This document shows positions 51,538 to 59,560 of a DNA stretch of 64,000 bases, one piece after another (the stretch's first letter is position 1; each line of letters starts with the position of its first letter). The position numbers were made by a program, and so were the translations under genes. Source of the stretch: Undibacterium hunanense (GTDB lineage: Bacteria > Pseudomonadota > Gammaproteobacteria > Burkholderiales > Burkholderiaceae_D). The stretch is from the NCBI RefSeq assembly GCF_014284335.1, contig NZ_JACOGF010000002.1:186001-250000 (forward strand), read 5' to 3'. Under the pieces are notes generated by a model. That model did no database searches, was not told where the DNA came from, and worked only from the letters and a program-made list of their open reading frames with translations.

Positions 51538-53877
51538 ATGTCAGAAACCAAACCCCCGATTACTTTTGAAGACCTGCAATTGAGCGCGCCCATCATGCGC
51601 GCCTTGCAGGATGTAGGCTATGAAACACCATCGCCGATACAGGCGGCTACCATCCCGATTTTGCTGTCCAACCGTGACGTATTGGGCCAGGCCCAGACCG
51701 GTACCGGCAAAACCGCTGCTTTTGCCCTGCCTATCCTGTCACGCCTGGATATTCGCCAGACTACGCCACAGGCACTGGTGCTGGCCCCGACACGTGAACT
51801 GGCAATACAGGTAGCCGAAGCCTTCCAGACTTATGCGCGCCATATTCCCGGCTTTCACGTCCTGCCTATCTATGGTGGGCAAAGCTATGGTCCGCAATTG
51901 TCCGCATTGCGCCGTGGCGTGCATGTGGTAGTGGGTACGCCTGGCCGCGTGATTGACCATCTGGACAAGGGCACGCTGGATTTGTCTGCCCTGAAAACCC
52001 TGGTGCTGGATGAAGCTGATGAAATGCTGCGCATGGGCTTTATTGATGACGTAGAGCGCATCCTGCAAGAAACACCGGAAGGCCGTCAGACAGCATTGTT
52101 TTCGGCCACCATGCCTTCTGCCATCAAACGCATCGCCCAGACTTACCTGAACAAGCCGGCAGAAGTGACAGTCGCTGCCAAGACGGGTACTGCCGACAAT
52201 ATCCGCCAGCGTTACTGGCTGGTCAGCGGCATGCACAAGCTGGACGCATTGACACGCATACTGGAAGCCGAGACTTTTGATGGCATGATCATTTTTGCCC
52301 GTACCAAACTGGGTACGGAAGAACTGGCAGCCAGGCTCGATGCAAGAGGCTTCTCGGTTGCTGCCATCAATGGCGACATCAACCAGCAACAGCGTGAACG
52401 CACTATCCAGCAACTGAAAGACGGCAAGATTGACATCCTGGTGGCGACCGACGTCGCTGCCCGTGGCCTGGACGTGGAACGCATCAGTCACGTCATCAAT
52501 TACGACGTACCGTATGACCCGGAAAGCTATACCCACCGCATAGGCCGTACCGGTCGTGCTGGTCGCAGTGGCGAAGCCATCCTGTTCATTACCCCGCGTG
52601 AAAAAAACCTGTTGAAGGCGATAGAAAGAGCTACCCGTCAGCCAGTGTCGCCACTGGAACTGCCGACCATACAGACCGTCAACAATGTCCGTATTGCCCG
52701 TTTCAAGGATCAGATTTCTGCCACGCTGGCACAAGGTGGTCTGGAAGAATTCACGTCCCTGATCGAAGATTTTGAACGCGAGCAAAATATCCCGGCTGTG
52801 GAAATTGCTGCCGCGCTGGCCAAAATGGCGCGTGGCGATGAACCTTTGCTGCTCGATAAAAACCGTAAAGAAACCAAGAACGACGATAGCTGGCGCGATG
52901 AGCGTCCTGCCCGCGCTGAACGTGGCGACCGTGGTGACCGCGATCGTGGTGACAAGGGTGACCGGGGTGACAGGGGTGACCGTTTCGAACGCGCACCGCG
53001 TGAAGACCGTGGCGCACGCCGTGAACACAGCCCGCGTACGCCAGAGCCAGGCATGCAGACTTTCCGCATCGCGGTCGGTCATGAGCATGGCGTCAAGCCT
53101 GGCAATATCGTTGGCGCGATTGCCAATGAAGCCAATATAGAATCCAAGTTCATCGGCCGTATCGATATCTATGATGACTACACCATCCTCGATCTGCCAG
53201 ACAATCTGCCTGGCGACATGATGGAACACCTGAGTTCAGTACGTGTTGCTGGCCAGGCCCTTCGCATCAGTGCAGAAAAAGGCCAGGGCAGCAGCGCACC
53301 AGCATCCCGTCCGGCACCACGTGCAGCGCGTGAAGAAGCGCCTCGCGAACGTGCTCCGCGTATAGCTGAAGCCGCACCTGGCAGCAAGCTGAATCAGGTC
53401 GTAGATCGTGCTGCCCGTGCTCCTCTTGATGAAGAACGTCCGGCCAAGCCTAAAAAAGACAAGGCTGACGGCAAAGGCAAGGTCGGCATCCCCATGCTGA
53501 CTTACCGTATCGAAGTCGGCAAGGCTGATGCAGTAACGCCTAGCAATATCGTTGGTGCGATTGCCAACGAAGCAGGGCTGGAAGCGAAGCACATAGGCCG
53601 TATCGATATTTTTGACGACTACAGCACACTGGATTTACCGGATGGCATGCCCAAGGAATTGCTGAAACAGTTGAAGGCAGTCTGGGTCGCCGGCAAGCAA
53701 ATCCAGATCAGCCCGGTGGGCGAAGAGCATGTGCGCAAGCCTCTGCCAGCAAACCAGCCATCACCTTTCGGCCCCAAGAAAGCAGGCGGTGATCGCCGCG
53801 TGACAGAAAAAGCCAAGGGTTATGGTGCAGGCAAGCCAGCAGCAGCCAAGCCACATCGCAAAGGCCCTAAAGCCTGA
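51538..53877 (+). CDS. deaD: DEAD-box RNA helicase with two C-terminal DbpA domains
   Basis: The 779-residue protein has the full helicase core: A-Q-T-G-T-G-K-T at 52-59, P-T-R-E-L-A-I-Q, D-E-A-D near 160, S-A-T-M-P and H-R-I-G-R-T-G-R-A-G. A basic RGD-rich linker around 460-490 comes next. Then there are two DbpA/RRM-like RNA-binding domains, at about 505-580 and 650-725, joined by a Pro/Ala/Arg linker. E. coli DeaD/CsdA has a single such domain, so this is a duplication: about 42 of 73 aligned residues are identical by eye, including N-I-V-G-A-I-A-N-E-A. It likely remodels structured RNA in ribosome assembly and cold shock. The last base of the stop codon is the first base of the family D repeat. 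Confidence 0.92.
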   Translation: MSETKPPITFEDLQLSAPIMRALQDVGYETPSPIQAATIPILLSNRDVLGQAQTGTGKTAAFALPILSRLDIRQTTPQALVLAPTRELAIQVAEAFQTYARHIPGFHVLPIYGGQSYGPQLSALRRGVHVVVGTPGRVIDHLDKGTLDLSALKTLVLDEADEMLRMGFIDDVERILQETPEGRQTALFSATMPSAIKRIAQTYLNKPAEVTVAAKTGTADNIRQRYWLVSGMHKLDALTRILEAETFDGMIIFARTKLGTEELAARLDARGFSVAAINGDINQQQRERTIQQLKDGKIDILVATDVAARGLDVERISHVINYDVPYDPESYTHRIGRTGRAGRSGEAILFITPREKNLLKAIERATRQPVSPLELPTIQTVNNVRIARFKDQISATLAQGGLEEFTSLIEDFEREQNIPAVEIAAALAKMARGDEPLLLDKNRKETKNDDSWRDERPARAERGDRGDRDRGDKGDRGDRGDRFERAPREDRGARREHSPRTPEPGMQTFRIAVGHEHGVKPGNIVGAIANEANIESKFIGRIDIYDDYTILDLPDNLPGDMMEHLSSVRVAGQALRISAEKGQGSSAPASRPAPRAAREEAPRERAPRIAEAAPGSKLNQVVDRAARAPLDEERPAKPKKDKADGKGKVGIPMLTYRIEVGKADAVTPSNIVGAIANEAGLEAKHIGRIDIFDDYSTLDLPDGMPKELLKQLKAVWVAGKQIQISPVGEEHVRKPLPANQPSPFGPKKAGGDRRVTEKAKGYGAGKPAAAKPHRKGPKA

Positions 53878-54039
53878 GAACCTGCTGACGATCTTACTGC
53901 GCGAGCGCAATCGGAGTCGACGCGGGGCTCATGTGCTGCTCAAAATGCTCATGTACTAGAGTACATTCCGCTTTTTGCGCTGCACTTAGTTACCCTTACC
54001 CCGCTGACGCTCGCTCGCTACAGATCGTCAACAGGTTCT
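53877..54039. repeat. 163-bp palindromic element, family D, copy 2
   Basis: It has the same plan as 45432-45574, with a longer left inner arm. The outer repeats read AGAACCTGCTGACGATCT and AGATCGTCAACAGGTTCT. Compared with copy 1, a C:G pair has become G:C on both sides, which keeps the stem. The tip ATGTACT-AG-AGTACAT is nearly the same as in copy 1. It overlaps the helicase stop codon by one base, so it may form the 3' end of that mRNA. Confidence 0.82.
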
Positions 54040-54106
54040 GAGTGAGTCAGCTGTATCTGGGGTAGTGTGAGGGCTGAGGCCTTAGCCCCATCACTGCAAG
54101 TCTGAC

Positions 54107-54144
54107 AAATACAAACCCCCGCTTTCATGCGGGGGTTTGTATTT
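54107..54144. terminator. Rho-independent terminator after the helicase gene
   Basis: AAATACAAACCCCCGC pairs perfectly with GCGGGGGTTTGTATTT around a 6-base loop. It is the likely end of the helicase transcript, after the family D element. The remaining bases to 54431 hold only the promoter of the next gene. Confidence 0.85.
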
Positions 54145-54373
54145 GGTGCTCTGGGGCAGTATGCCCTGTGTCTGATTGATGGTATGCCACTTGCACGCAA
54201 GCACACTGCAGATAATGCCTGTTTTAAGATTGTGATTTGTATTTAAACTACATAATTGTATTGTGATGGGATGTGTTTGTGAAAATCTTTTGGCATCGTT
54301 TTCATGAGCTTTCCTCATAGGGAAGCCTAAAAATCACAGTCTGTCATTGTAGTGATTCTTGTTTTATTTTCAC

Positions 54374-54402
54374 TTGATCCGTATTTTTTGTTGATGTATC
54401 TT
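54374..54402 (+). promoter_or_regulatory. Sigma-70 promoter of the GH13 gene
   Basis: TTGATC (54374-54379) and TATCTT (54397-54402) are exactly 17 bases apart. Transcription would start near 54409, and AGAGAC at about 54420 is the ribosome site for ATG 54432. The near-consensus spacing supports it, although the -10 is imperfect. The sequence ACTACATAA occurs at 54247 and 54404 and may be a regulator half-site. Confidence 0.45.
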
Positions 54403-54431
54403 GACTACATAAACAACAAAGAGACAAGATC

Positions 54432-55766
54432 ATGAACAAACTAGTCAGTGTGGCCTTGCTTGGCCTGCTATCGCTGTCGGCACATGCGCAAACCAGCAGC
54501 AGCGTCAAACATCCGGCATGGAGCAGGAATGCGGCGATTTATGAAGCGAATATCCGTCAGCATTCTCCCGAGGGCAGTTTCAGGCGCTTCCAGGACTATC
54601 TGCCTGAATTGAAGAAAATGGGCGTGGGCATTATCTGGATCATGCCCATCAATCCCATAGGTGAAAAAAACCGCAAGGGCACACTGGGCAGTTATTACGC
54701 TGTCAGGGATTACAAAGGCGTCAATCCTGAATTTGGAACGCCAGCTGATTTCAGGAGCCTGGTGGATGCAGCCCATGCGCTGGGCATGAAGGTCATCATA
54801 GACTGGGTTGCCAACCACACCGCCTGGGATCATCCCTGGGTCACATCTCACCCCGAGTATTACCTCAAAAATGACAAGGGCGAATTCGTGCCTCCTGTAC
54901 CCGACTGGCAGGACGTCATCAAGCTCAATTATGCAAACAGGCAACTGCGGGCTGAGATGATAGATTCGTTGAAGTTCTGGCTGACTGAATATGGTATTGA
55001 TGGCTTCCGCTGTGACGTGGCCGAGATGGTGCCTACCGATTTCTGGAATGAAGCCAGGGCTGCACTTGACAAGGTCAAGCCGGTCTTCATGCTGGCCGAA
55101 GCCGAGACCACAGACTTGCACGAAAAAGCCTTTGACATGACTTATGCATGGCAGCTCAAGGATTTGTTTGGCGAAATCGCCAAGGGCAAGAAAAACGCCA
55201 ATGACCTGGCGGCCTACATGGCTGGGCCGGAAAAGAAATTCAACCGCAATGCCTATCGCATGCTGCATACCTCCAACCATGATTTGAATTCATGGGAAGG
55301 TACAGAATTCGAACGTCTGGGTGATGGCGCAGAAAATTTCCTGGTGCTGTCGAATCTGCTGAAAGGCATGCCCCTGCTGTATTCCGGCCAGGAAGCGGGT
55401 AACACCAAACGTCTGGAATTTTTTGAGCGCGACTCTATACAGTGGAAAGAGCATCCCTATAAGGCCATCTATACCACCCTGTTCCAGTTGAAAAAAACCA
55501 ATCATGCCTTGTGGAATGGGCTGGATGGTGGTGAGCAAATGCGCTTGCCAACGACCAATGATGCAGCCATCTATGCATTTTCACGCAGCAAGGCGGGTAA
55601 CCAGGTGGTAGGTATTTTCAATCTCAGCGGACAGGCGCAGCAATTCAGTTTCAGCAAGGCACCTGCTGCATCGCTGAGCAATCTGTTTTCAGGTCAGAAA
55701 GAAAGCCTGAAACAGGGCCAGCAAATCAGCCTGAAGCCCTGGGAATACAAAGTTTTGATCAAGTAA
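54432..55766 (+). CDS. GH13 alpha-amylase-family hydrolase, secreted
   Basis: The 444-residue protein has a signal peptide ending at A-H-A-Q and a (beta/alpha)8 barrel of family GH13. D-W-V-A-N-H-T is region I. The nucleophile Asp195 is in G-F-R-C-D-V-A-E, the acid/base candidate is Glu223 in L-A-E-A-E, and Asp284 in T-S-N-H-D is the third acid. A short C-terminal domain (about 365-444) forms a beta-sandwich. The barrel is compact with short loops, as in maltogenic or oligosaccharide-acting members, so long starch is not certain as substrate. It is monocistronic, between a strong upstream terminator and the convergent protease gene. Confidence 0.9.
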   Translation: MNKLVSVALLGLLSLSAHAQTSSSVKHPAWSRNAAIYEANIRQHSPEGSFRRFQDYLPELKKMGVGIIWIMPINPIGEKNRKGTLGSYYAVRDYKGVNPEFGTPADFRSLVDAAHALGMKVIIDWVANHTAWDHPWVTSHPEYYLKNDKGEFVPPVPDWQDVIKLNYANRQLRAEMIDSLKFWLTEYGIDGFRCDVAEMVPTDFWNEARAALDKVKPVFMLAEAETTDLHEKAFDMTYAWQLKDLFGEIAKGKKNANDLAAYMAGPEKKFNRNAYRMLHTSNHDLNSWEGTEFERLGDGAENFLVLSNLLKGMPLLYSGQEAGNTKRLEFFERDSIQWKEHPYKAIYTTLFQLKKTNHALWNGLDGGEQMRLPTTNDAAIYAFSRSKAGNQVVGIFNLSGQAQQFSFSKAPAASLSNLFSGQKESLKQGQQISLKPWEYKVLIK

Positions 55767-55787
55767 GTCCGATTTCCAAATTAGTGC

Positions 55788-57962
55788 TTACCCGATATCC
55801 GACACCGGTACTGCCAGCCGGTCCGGATTGCTGATGCCGGCAATCCGGGTCAGGGTTTGCGTCAGCACTGCCACATCATGATCGAAATTACCATGTCCTG
55901 ATGGCATGCTGTGTCTGCCATCATGCATATATTTGTCGTGAATGATGTGCAGCGTGGATGCCTGTGTTTTGTTCAGACCCGCACCGGTGGCGGCAAAACC
56001 TGAAGGTATTTTCCTGGCCCAGTAAAACTGGTTCCAGCTTTGCAGACTGCGCATGCTGGCATGATTCCATTGTCCGTTTTGCTGGTTTTTGTCAGCAAAG
56101 CTGGCGGCATCGAAACTGGCTGCCATGCCCAGCAGGGGGGTCTTGTGCTGGCTTTCAAAAGCGCGTGCAATCAGATACAGCATGGATTTTTGATAGATGC
56201 CACCAACGTTGTCATCCAGCTCGCGGGTGTCTGACAGCAGGTGGATATGAAAGCTCTGTCGTGGCAGCAGGCCGGAACGTATGGCCGGGCGGTAAGTGCT
56301 GTCGGCAAAAGCGATACTGCAGGCTGGTGCATACAGGCTGCAGGTTTTAACAGCCAGCTTGCGCTGCTCCAGAAGACCCAGCAGATGTCCGTGCAGGATG
56401 GCACCGGCAGAATGGCCTATCAAATGGATTTCCAGCCTGTCCTGGCCGATGGCATGCCGTAATTCCTGCAGGTATTTTGCCAGTACATACAATCCGCGTG
56501 GCGGGTCGCCATCTTCCGCTGCCTGCGCTGCATTCATCTTCATTTGCACCCACAGGCCCTTGGCACCGGATGATTCGCAGGCAGCTTCCAGGGTGCGGTC
56601 CAGTGCTTCTTGCGCAGCCTTGTTGATGGCAGGCGCATGTTCCTGCATCTTGTCTTGCAGTAGGTCGTTAAGGGCAGGGCAAAGGCCAGTCTTCCAGCTG
56701 ATGAACAGCGGGTAGATGCCATTTGCCAGAAAATAAGGTGCCAGGGCGGCACTGCGTAGCAGGCTGGCTTCTTCGCTATCCATGCCTGCCTGGGCATACA
56801 GCACCAGCTTCAATTTTTTATTGCTGCCCAGATTAGCCAGCCAGGCTTGCGGCGCTTGCAGCACCACCTGTTCCGCCGCTGCCACTGCGTCTGCGGCACC
56901 CAGCAGGCGCTGTATCAAGCCGCCATCATTGCCCAGCACCAGCGTCAGGCCATAAGCCTGATCGACGCTCAGACTGGGCGGCCCGGCCTTGCTGCTGGCT
57001 GGCAAGGCCTGTGGCCGGACTGCGGAACCGCTGGCACGGTAGGCCGGTAAGGCTGGCAATGCAGTCAGTTTGGCGGCTCGTGGATTGCTGCTCTGCCAGT
57101 CGTGACGGATGGCGGGGCGTTCGATTGCCACACCCAGCGATATGGCCCAGGCATCGCCGCCGTAGGTAATCCAGTCATCATAGGTGAGTATCGCGAAACC
57201 CTGATGGCCCCAGTCCTTACCCCATGAATTTTGCACAATGAAACCCTGCCCGGTATAACCAAGTATGGCGTAGGCATGTCCGCTGGTGGGACCATTGTCA
57301 GACGAGAACGGGATCACCGGCAATTGTGCAAAGCTGGCTGCGGCATTTGCCATGTTGTCCTGTTCCAGGGCCCAGCCCGCATGTACCCTGCCGGATACGT
57401 AGATGGCACCGATTTCCAGTAGCGCTGCCTGCATGTCAGTCACAGAACTCTTGTCAATGCGGTAGTACACTCCAAGCGGCCTTTGTAAGGCTTCTTGCGC
57501 CCAGCCTTCACGCGGGGCTTCAAAGGCAGGGGCCCTGTCGTTTTTATTGACGGTGTAAGGCCATAAATCGCGTCGGCACACGCCATGTTTGTGCCAGCCC
57601 TTGAGCGCACCACGGCAACTTGAGCCGGTATAGTCTTCACCGGCCCATTCATCATAAAACTTGGCCAGGTGATACAGCATGCGTGGACTGCATTGCGGGC
57701 TTTCCGGGTCGCGCAGCCAGAACAGGTAATTAATGATGGCTGCCAGGCCAAATCCTGTGCAGGCACCATCATTGCCCTGGTTCAGTACCATGCCGGCTTT
57801 GACATATTCGGGAAACACGGTGCTGAGTGTCGTTGCCGACGGATAGCAGGGGGGCAGATTGCTGATCCGTGGTGCATACAGGCGGTCACGGATGTCGAGG
57901 CGATCCGGGCGTGCATCCAGCGACAGTGTGGTGGTATTGAACTGGAATTGACTGGTAGACAT
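55788..57962 (-). CDS. Papain-like C1A protease fused to an alpha/beta-hydrolase
   Basis: The 724-residue protein has two enzyme domains. Residues about 18-275 are a papain-like protease with Gln62 and Cys68 in N-Q-G-N-D-G-A-C-T-G-F-G, His229 in T-S-G-H-A-Y-A-I-L-G-Y and Asn245 in Q-N-S-W-G-K-D-W-G, a complete catalytic set. No inhibitory propeptide and no signal peptide precede it. A linker of about 50 residues follows. Residues about 335-724 are an alpha/beta-hydrolase-like domain with Ser518 in L-I-G-H-S-A-G, a His candidate in S-G-H-G-N-F-D-H-D and a long lid region. The DUF900-like hydrolase flavour suggests a lipase or thioesterase. I do not know a described protein with both. It lies between a GH13 gene and the PpiC gene, with no obvious partner. 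Confidence 0.82.
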   Translation of the reverse strand: MSTSQFQFNTTTLSLDARPDRLDIRDRLYAPRISNLPPCYPSATTLSTVFPEYVKAGMVLNQGNDGACTGFGLAAIINYLFWLRDPESPQCSPRMLYHLAKFYDEWAGEDYTGSSCRGALKGWHKHGVCRRDLWPYTVNKNDRAPAFEAPREGWAQEALQRPLGVYYRIDKSSVTDMQAALLEIGAIYVSGRVHAGWALEQDNMANAAASFAQLPVIPFSSDNGPTSGHAYAILGYTGQGFIVQNSWGKDWGHQGFAILTYDDWITYGGDAWAISLGVAIERPAIRHDWQSSNPRAAKLTALPALPAYRASGSAVRPQALPASSKAGPPSLSVDQAYGLTLVLGNDGGLIQRLLGAADAVAAAEQVVLQAPQAWLANLGSNKKLKLVLYAQAGMDSEEASLLRSAALAPYFLANGIYPLFISWKTGLCPALNDLLQDKMQEHAPAINKAAQEALDRTLEAACESSGAKGLWVQMKMNAAQAAEDGDPPRGLYVLAKYLQELRHAIGQDRLEIHLIGHSAGAILHGHLLGLLEQRKLAVKTCSLYAPACSIAFADSTYRPAIRSGLLPRQSFHIHLLSDTRELDDNVGGIYQKSMLYLIARAFESQHKTPLLGMAASFDAASFADKNQQNGQWNHASMRSLQSWNQFYWARKIPSGFAATGAGLNKTQASTLHIIHDKYMHDGRHSMPSGHGNFDHDVAVLTQTLTRIAGISNPDRLAVPVSDIG

Positions 57963-58135
57963 GCGGTTTCCTGGCGATGTGGACTATGCGTACGACTATG
58001 CGTACATTGCTTAATTTGCAATCGTAAAGTGTCGCAGGAATGCCAGCACTTGGCAATAGCGGGGAAGACACGAACAGGGAGGAGTGTGGCTGGAGAGCCT
58101 GGCGGCGCTGGTGATGCAATGGCTGCCAGTCTTTC

Positions 58136-58163
58136 GCATTCGCCAGGCGATGCTGGCGAATGC
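58136..58163. terminator. Hairpin at the end of the PpiC gene
   Basis: GCATTCGCCAG pairs perfectly with CTGGCGAATGC around a 6-base loop, 18 bases past the stop of the leftward PpiC gene. The T tract is weak. It lies in the 218-base gap that also carries the leader of the C1A fusion gene. Confidence 0.5.
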
Positions 58164-58180
58164 GTATTACTTGAGCTTGA

Positions 58181-59158
58181 TTACTTCTTCACTTCGGCAG
58201 ATGCAGAAGCCGATGCAGACGCTGCTGGCGTTGATGTGCCAGGTGTCACTGTCAGTGGTGCGCCTGTTGCGGCAGCAGCGGAGGCAGGTGCAGGTGCTTC
58301 GCCCTTGATTTCTATCTTGGCTTTTGCTTTCAGGTCATCCAGCATGGTTTTCAGGTTTTGCTGTTGCAATTGCTGAGTCAGGCCAGCTTTGACATCTTCC
58401 AGTGAAGGTGGTGTCAGTGGACGGCTGTCGTCAAGAATGATGACGTGATAACCGAACTGGGATTTGACTGGCTCTTCAGTGAACTTGCCTTTTTCCAGTT
58501 TGGCGACAGCAGCGCCGAATTCAGGCACCATGCCACGTGGGTTGAACCAGCCCAGATCGCCGCCCTTGTCTTTCGAGCCAGGATCTTTGGATTTGGATTT
58601 TGCCAGACCATCAAAAGCCTTGATGTCTTTCTTGATCTTGGCGATGATGTCTTTGGCTTCATCTTCCTTGGCGACCAGGATATGGCGGGCCTTGTATTCA
58701 TTGCCGCTGGCAGTCGCCTTGAACTTGTCGTATTCGGCTTTCAGTGCTTCATCAGTGACCGTGGCTGTCTTGATGTAGTCTTTGACATAGGCATTCGCCA
58801 GGATGGACTGTTTGGTCATTTCCAGCTGGTCAGCCACTTCTGGTGTCTTGTCCAGACCTTTGGTCACAGCCAGTTGGGCTACCAGAATTTGCATGGACAG
58901 GTTATCAATCACCATCTTGCGTGTTTCTGGCGTGTCAGGCATGCCCTGGGCTGCCTGTTGCTGCATGATCTGGTCCAGCTGTTTTTTGCTGATGGCGGTA
59001 CCATTCACAGTCGCTGCCACTTCTGAACTGCTGGCAGCAGCAGATGCGGATGCCGCCGCTGGTGTCGACGCTGTTTTTGCAGCATCTTTATCATTACAGG
59101 CGCTCAGTACCAACATGGCAAGCGCGCTACCCAGAACAACACGGGATTTAATTGACAT
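58181..59158 (-). CDS. PpiC-type peptidyl-prolyl isomerase lipoprotein
   Basis: The 325-residue lipoprotein is from the ATG at 59158, which places the lipobox L-S-A-C (Cys21) correctly; the longer frame from 59224 would bury it. A SurA-N-like helical part (40-170) is followed by the parvulin domain (about 170-270) with A-R-H-I-L-V, G-G-D-L-G-W-F, M-V-P-E-F and G-Y-H-V-I. The C-terminus is an Ala/Ser-rich tail. It should speed proline isomerisation of exported proteins in the periplasm, as PpiD/PrsA do. It is not part of a visible operon. Confidence 0.9.
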   Translation of the reverse strand: MSIKSRVVLGSALAMLVLSACNDKDAAKTASTPAAASASAAASSSEVAATVNGTAISKKQLDQIMQQQAAQGMPDTPETRKMVIDNLSMQILVAQLAVTKGLDKTPEVADQLEMTKQSILANAYVKDYIKTATVTDEALKAEYDKFKATASGNEYKARHILVAKEDEAKDIIAKIKKDIKAFDGLAKSKSKDPGSKDKGGDLGWFNPRGMVPEFGAAVAKLEKGKFTEEPVKSQFGYHVIILDDSRPLTPPSLEDVKAGLTQQLQQQNLKTMLDDLKAKAKIEIKGEAPAPASAAAATGAPLTVTPGTSTPAASASASASAEVKK

Positions 59159-59560
59159 ACGAATTCCTTCAATATTGAGCTGTATCACAGCACGGATCAT
59201 GAGCGCATGCAGCACAATCCGCATGCGACGAATAAAAAATGACGGTGAATTTTACTCGTGATTATGCTTGTTTTGCCAGAAATTCATTTTTACTTACCAA
59301 TTAAAGATCAACTATTTCAGTGCTTGTCCTGCGTGTTGCCATGCATTGCCAATCAGTTATCTTCATTTTTAAGATAAATTCCCTGCAAATGTTGAAAAAT
59401 TTGCTGAATTCCCCTGAAAACAAGGAACAAAAGCGCAATTATTAACTCAAAGCAATGCTTTTAGCAGCAGGACAAATTAAGCTAAATGAACCCGACCCAG
59501 CTTTGCAACAAAGCAATGTCACTATCAAAGACACCCCAGATTTCCTACAGGAGACCAGCA
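59159..59560. other. Intergenic region between the divergent PpiC and M28 genes
   Basis: About 400 bases, AT-rich, contain no gene. A ribosome site CAGGAGA at 59548-59554 belongs to the M28 gene. No clear promoter or repeat stands out, so I see nothing further in it. Confidence 0.5.

Noticed and set aside
51739..53229. Antisense reading frame (496 codons) opposite the helicase gene
   Set aside because: The helicase has complete DEAD-box motifs. The antisense product is rich in His, Gln and Cys and has no domain.
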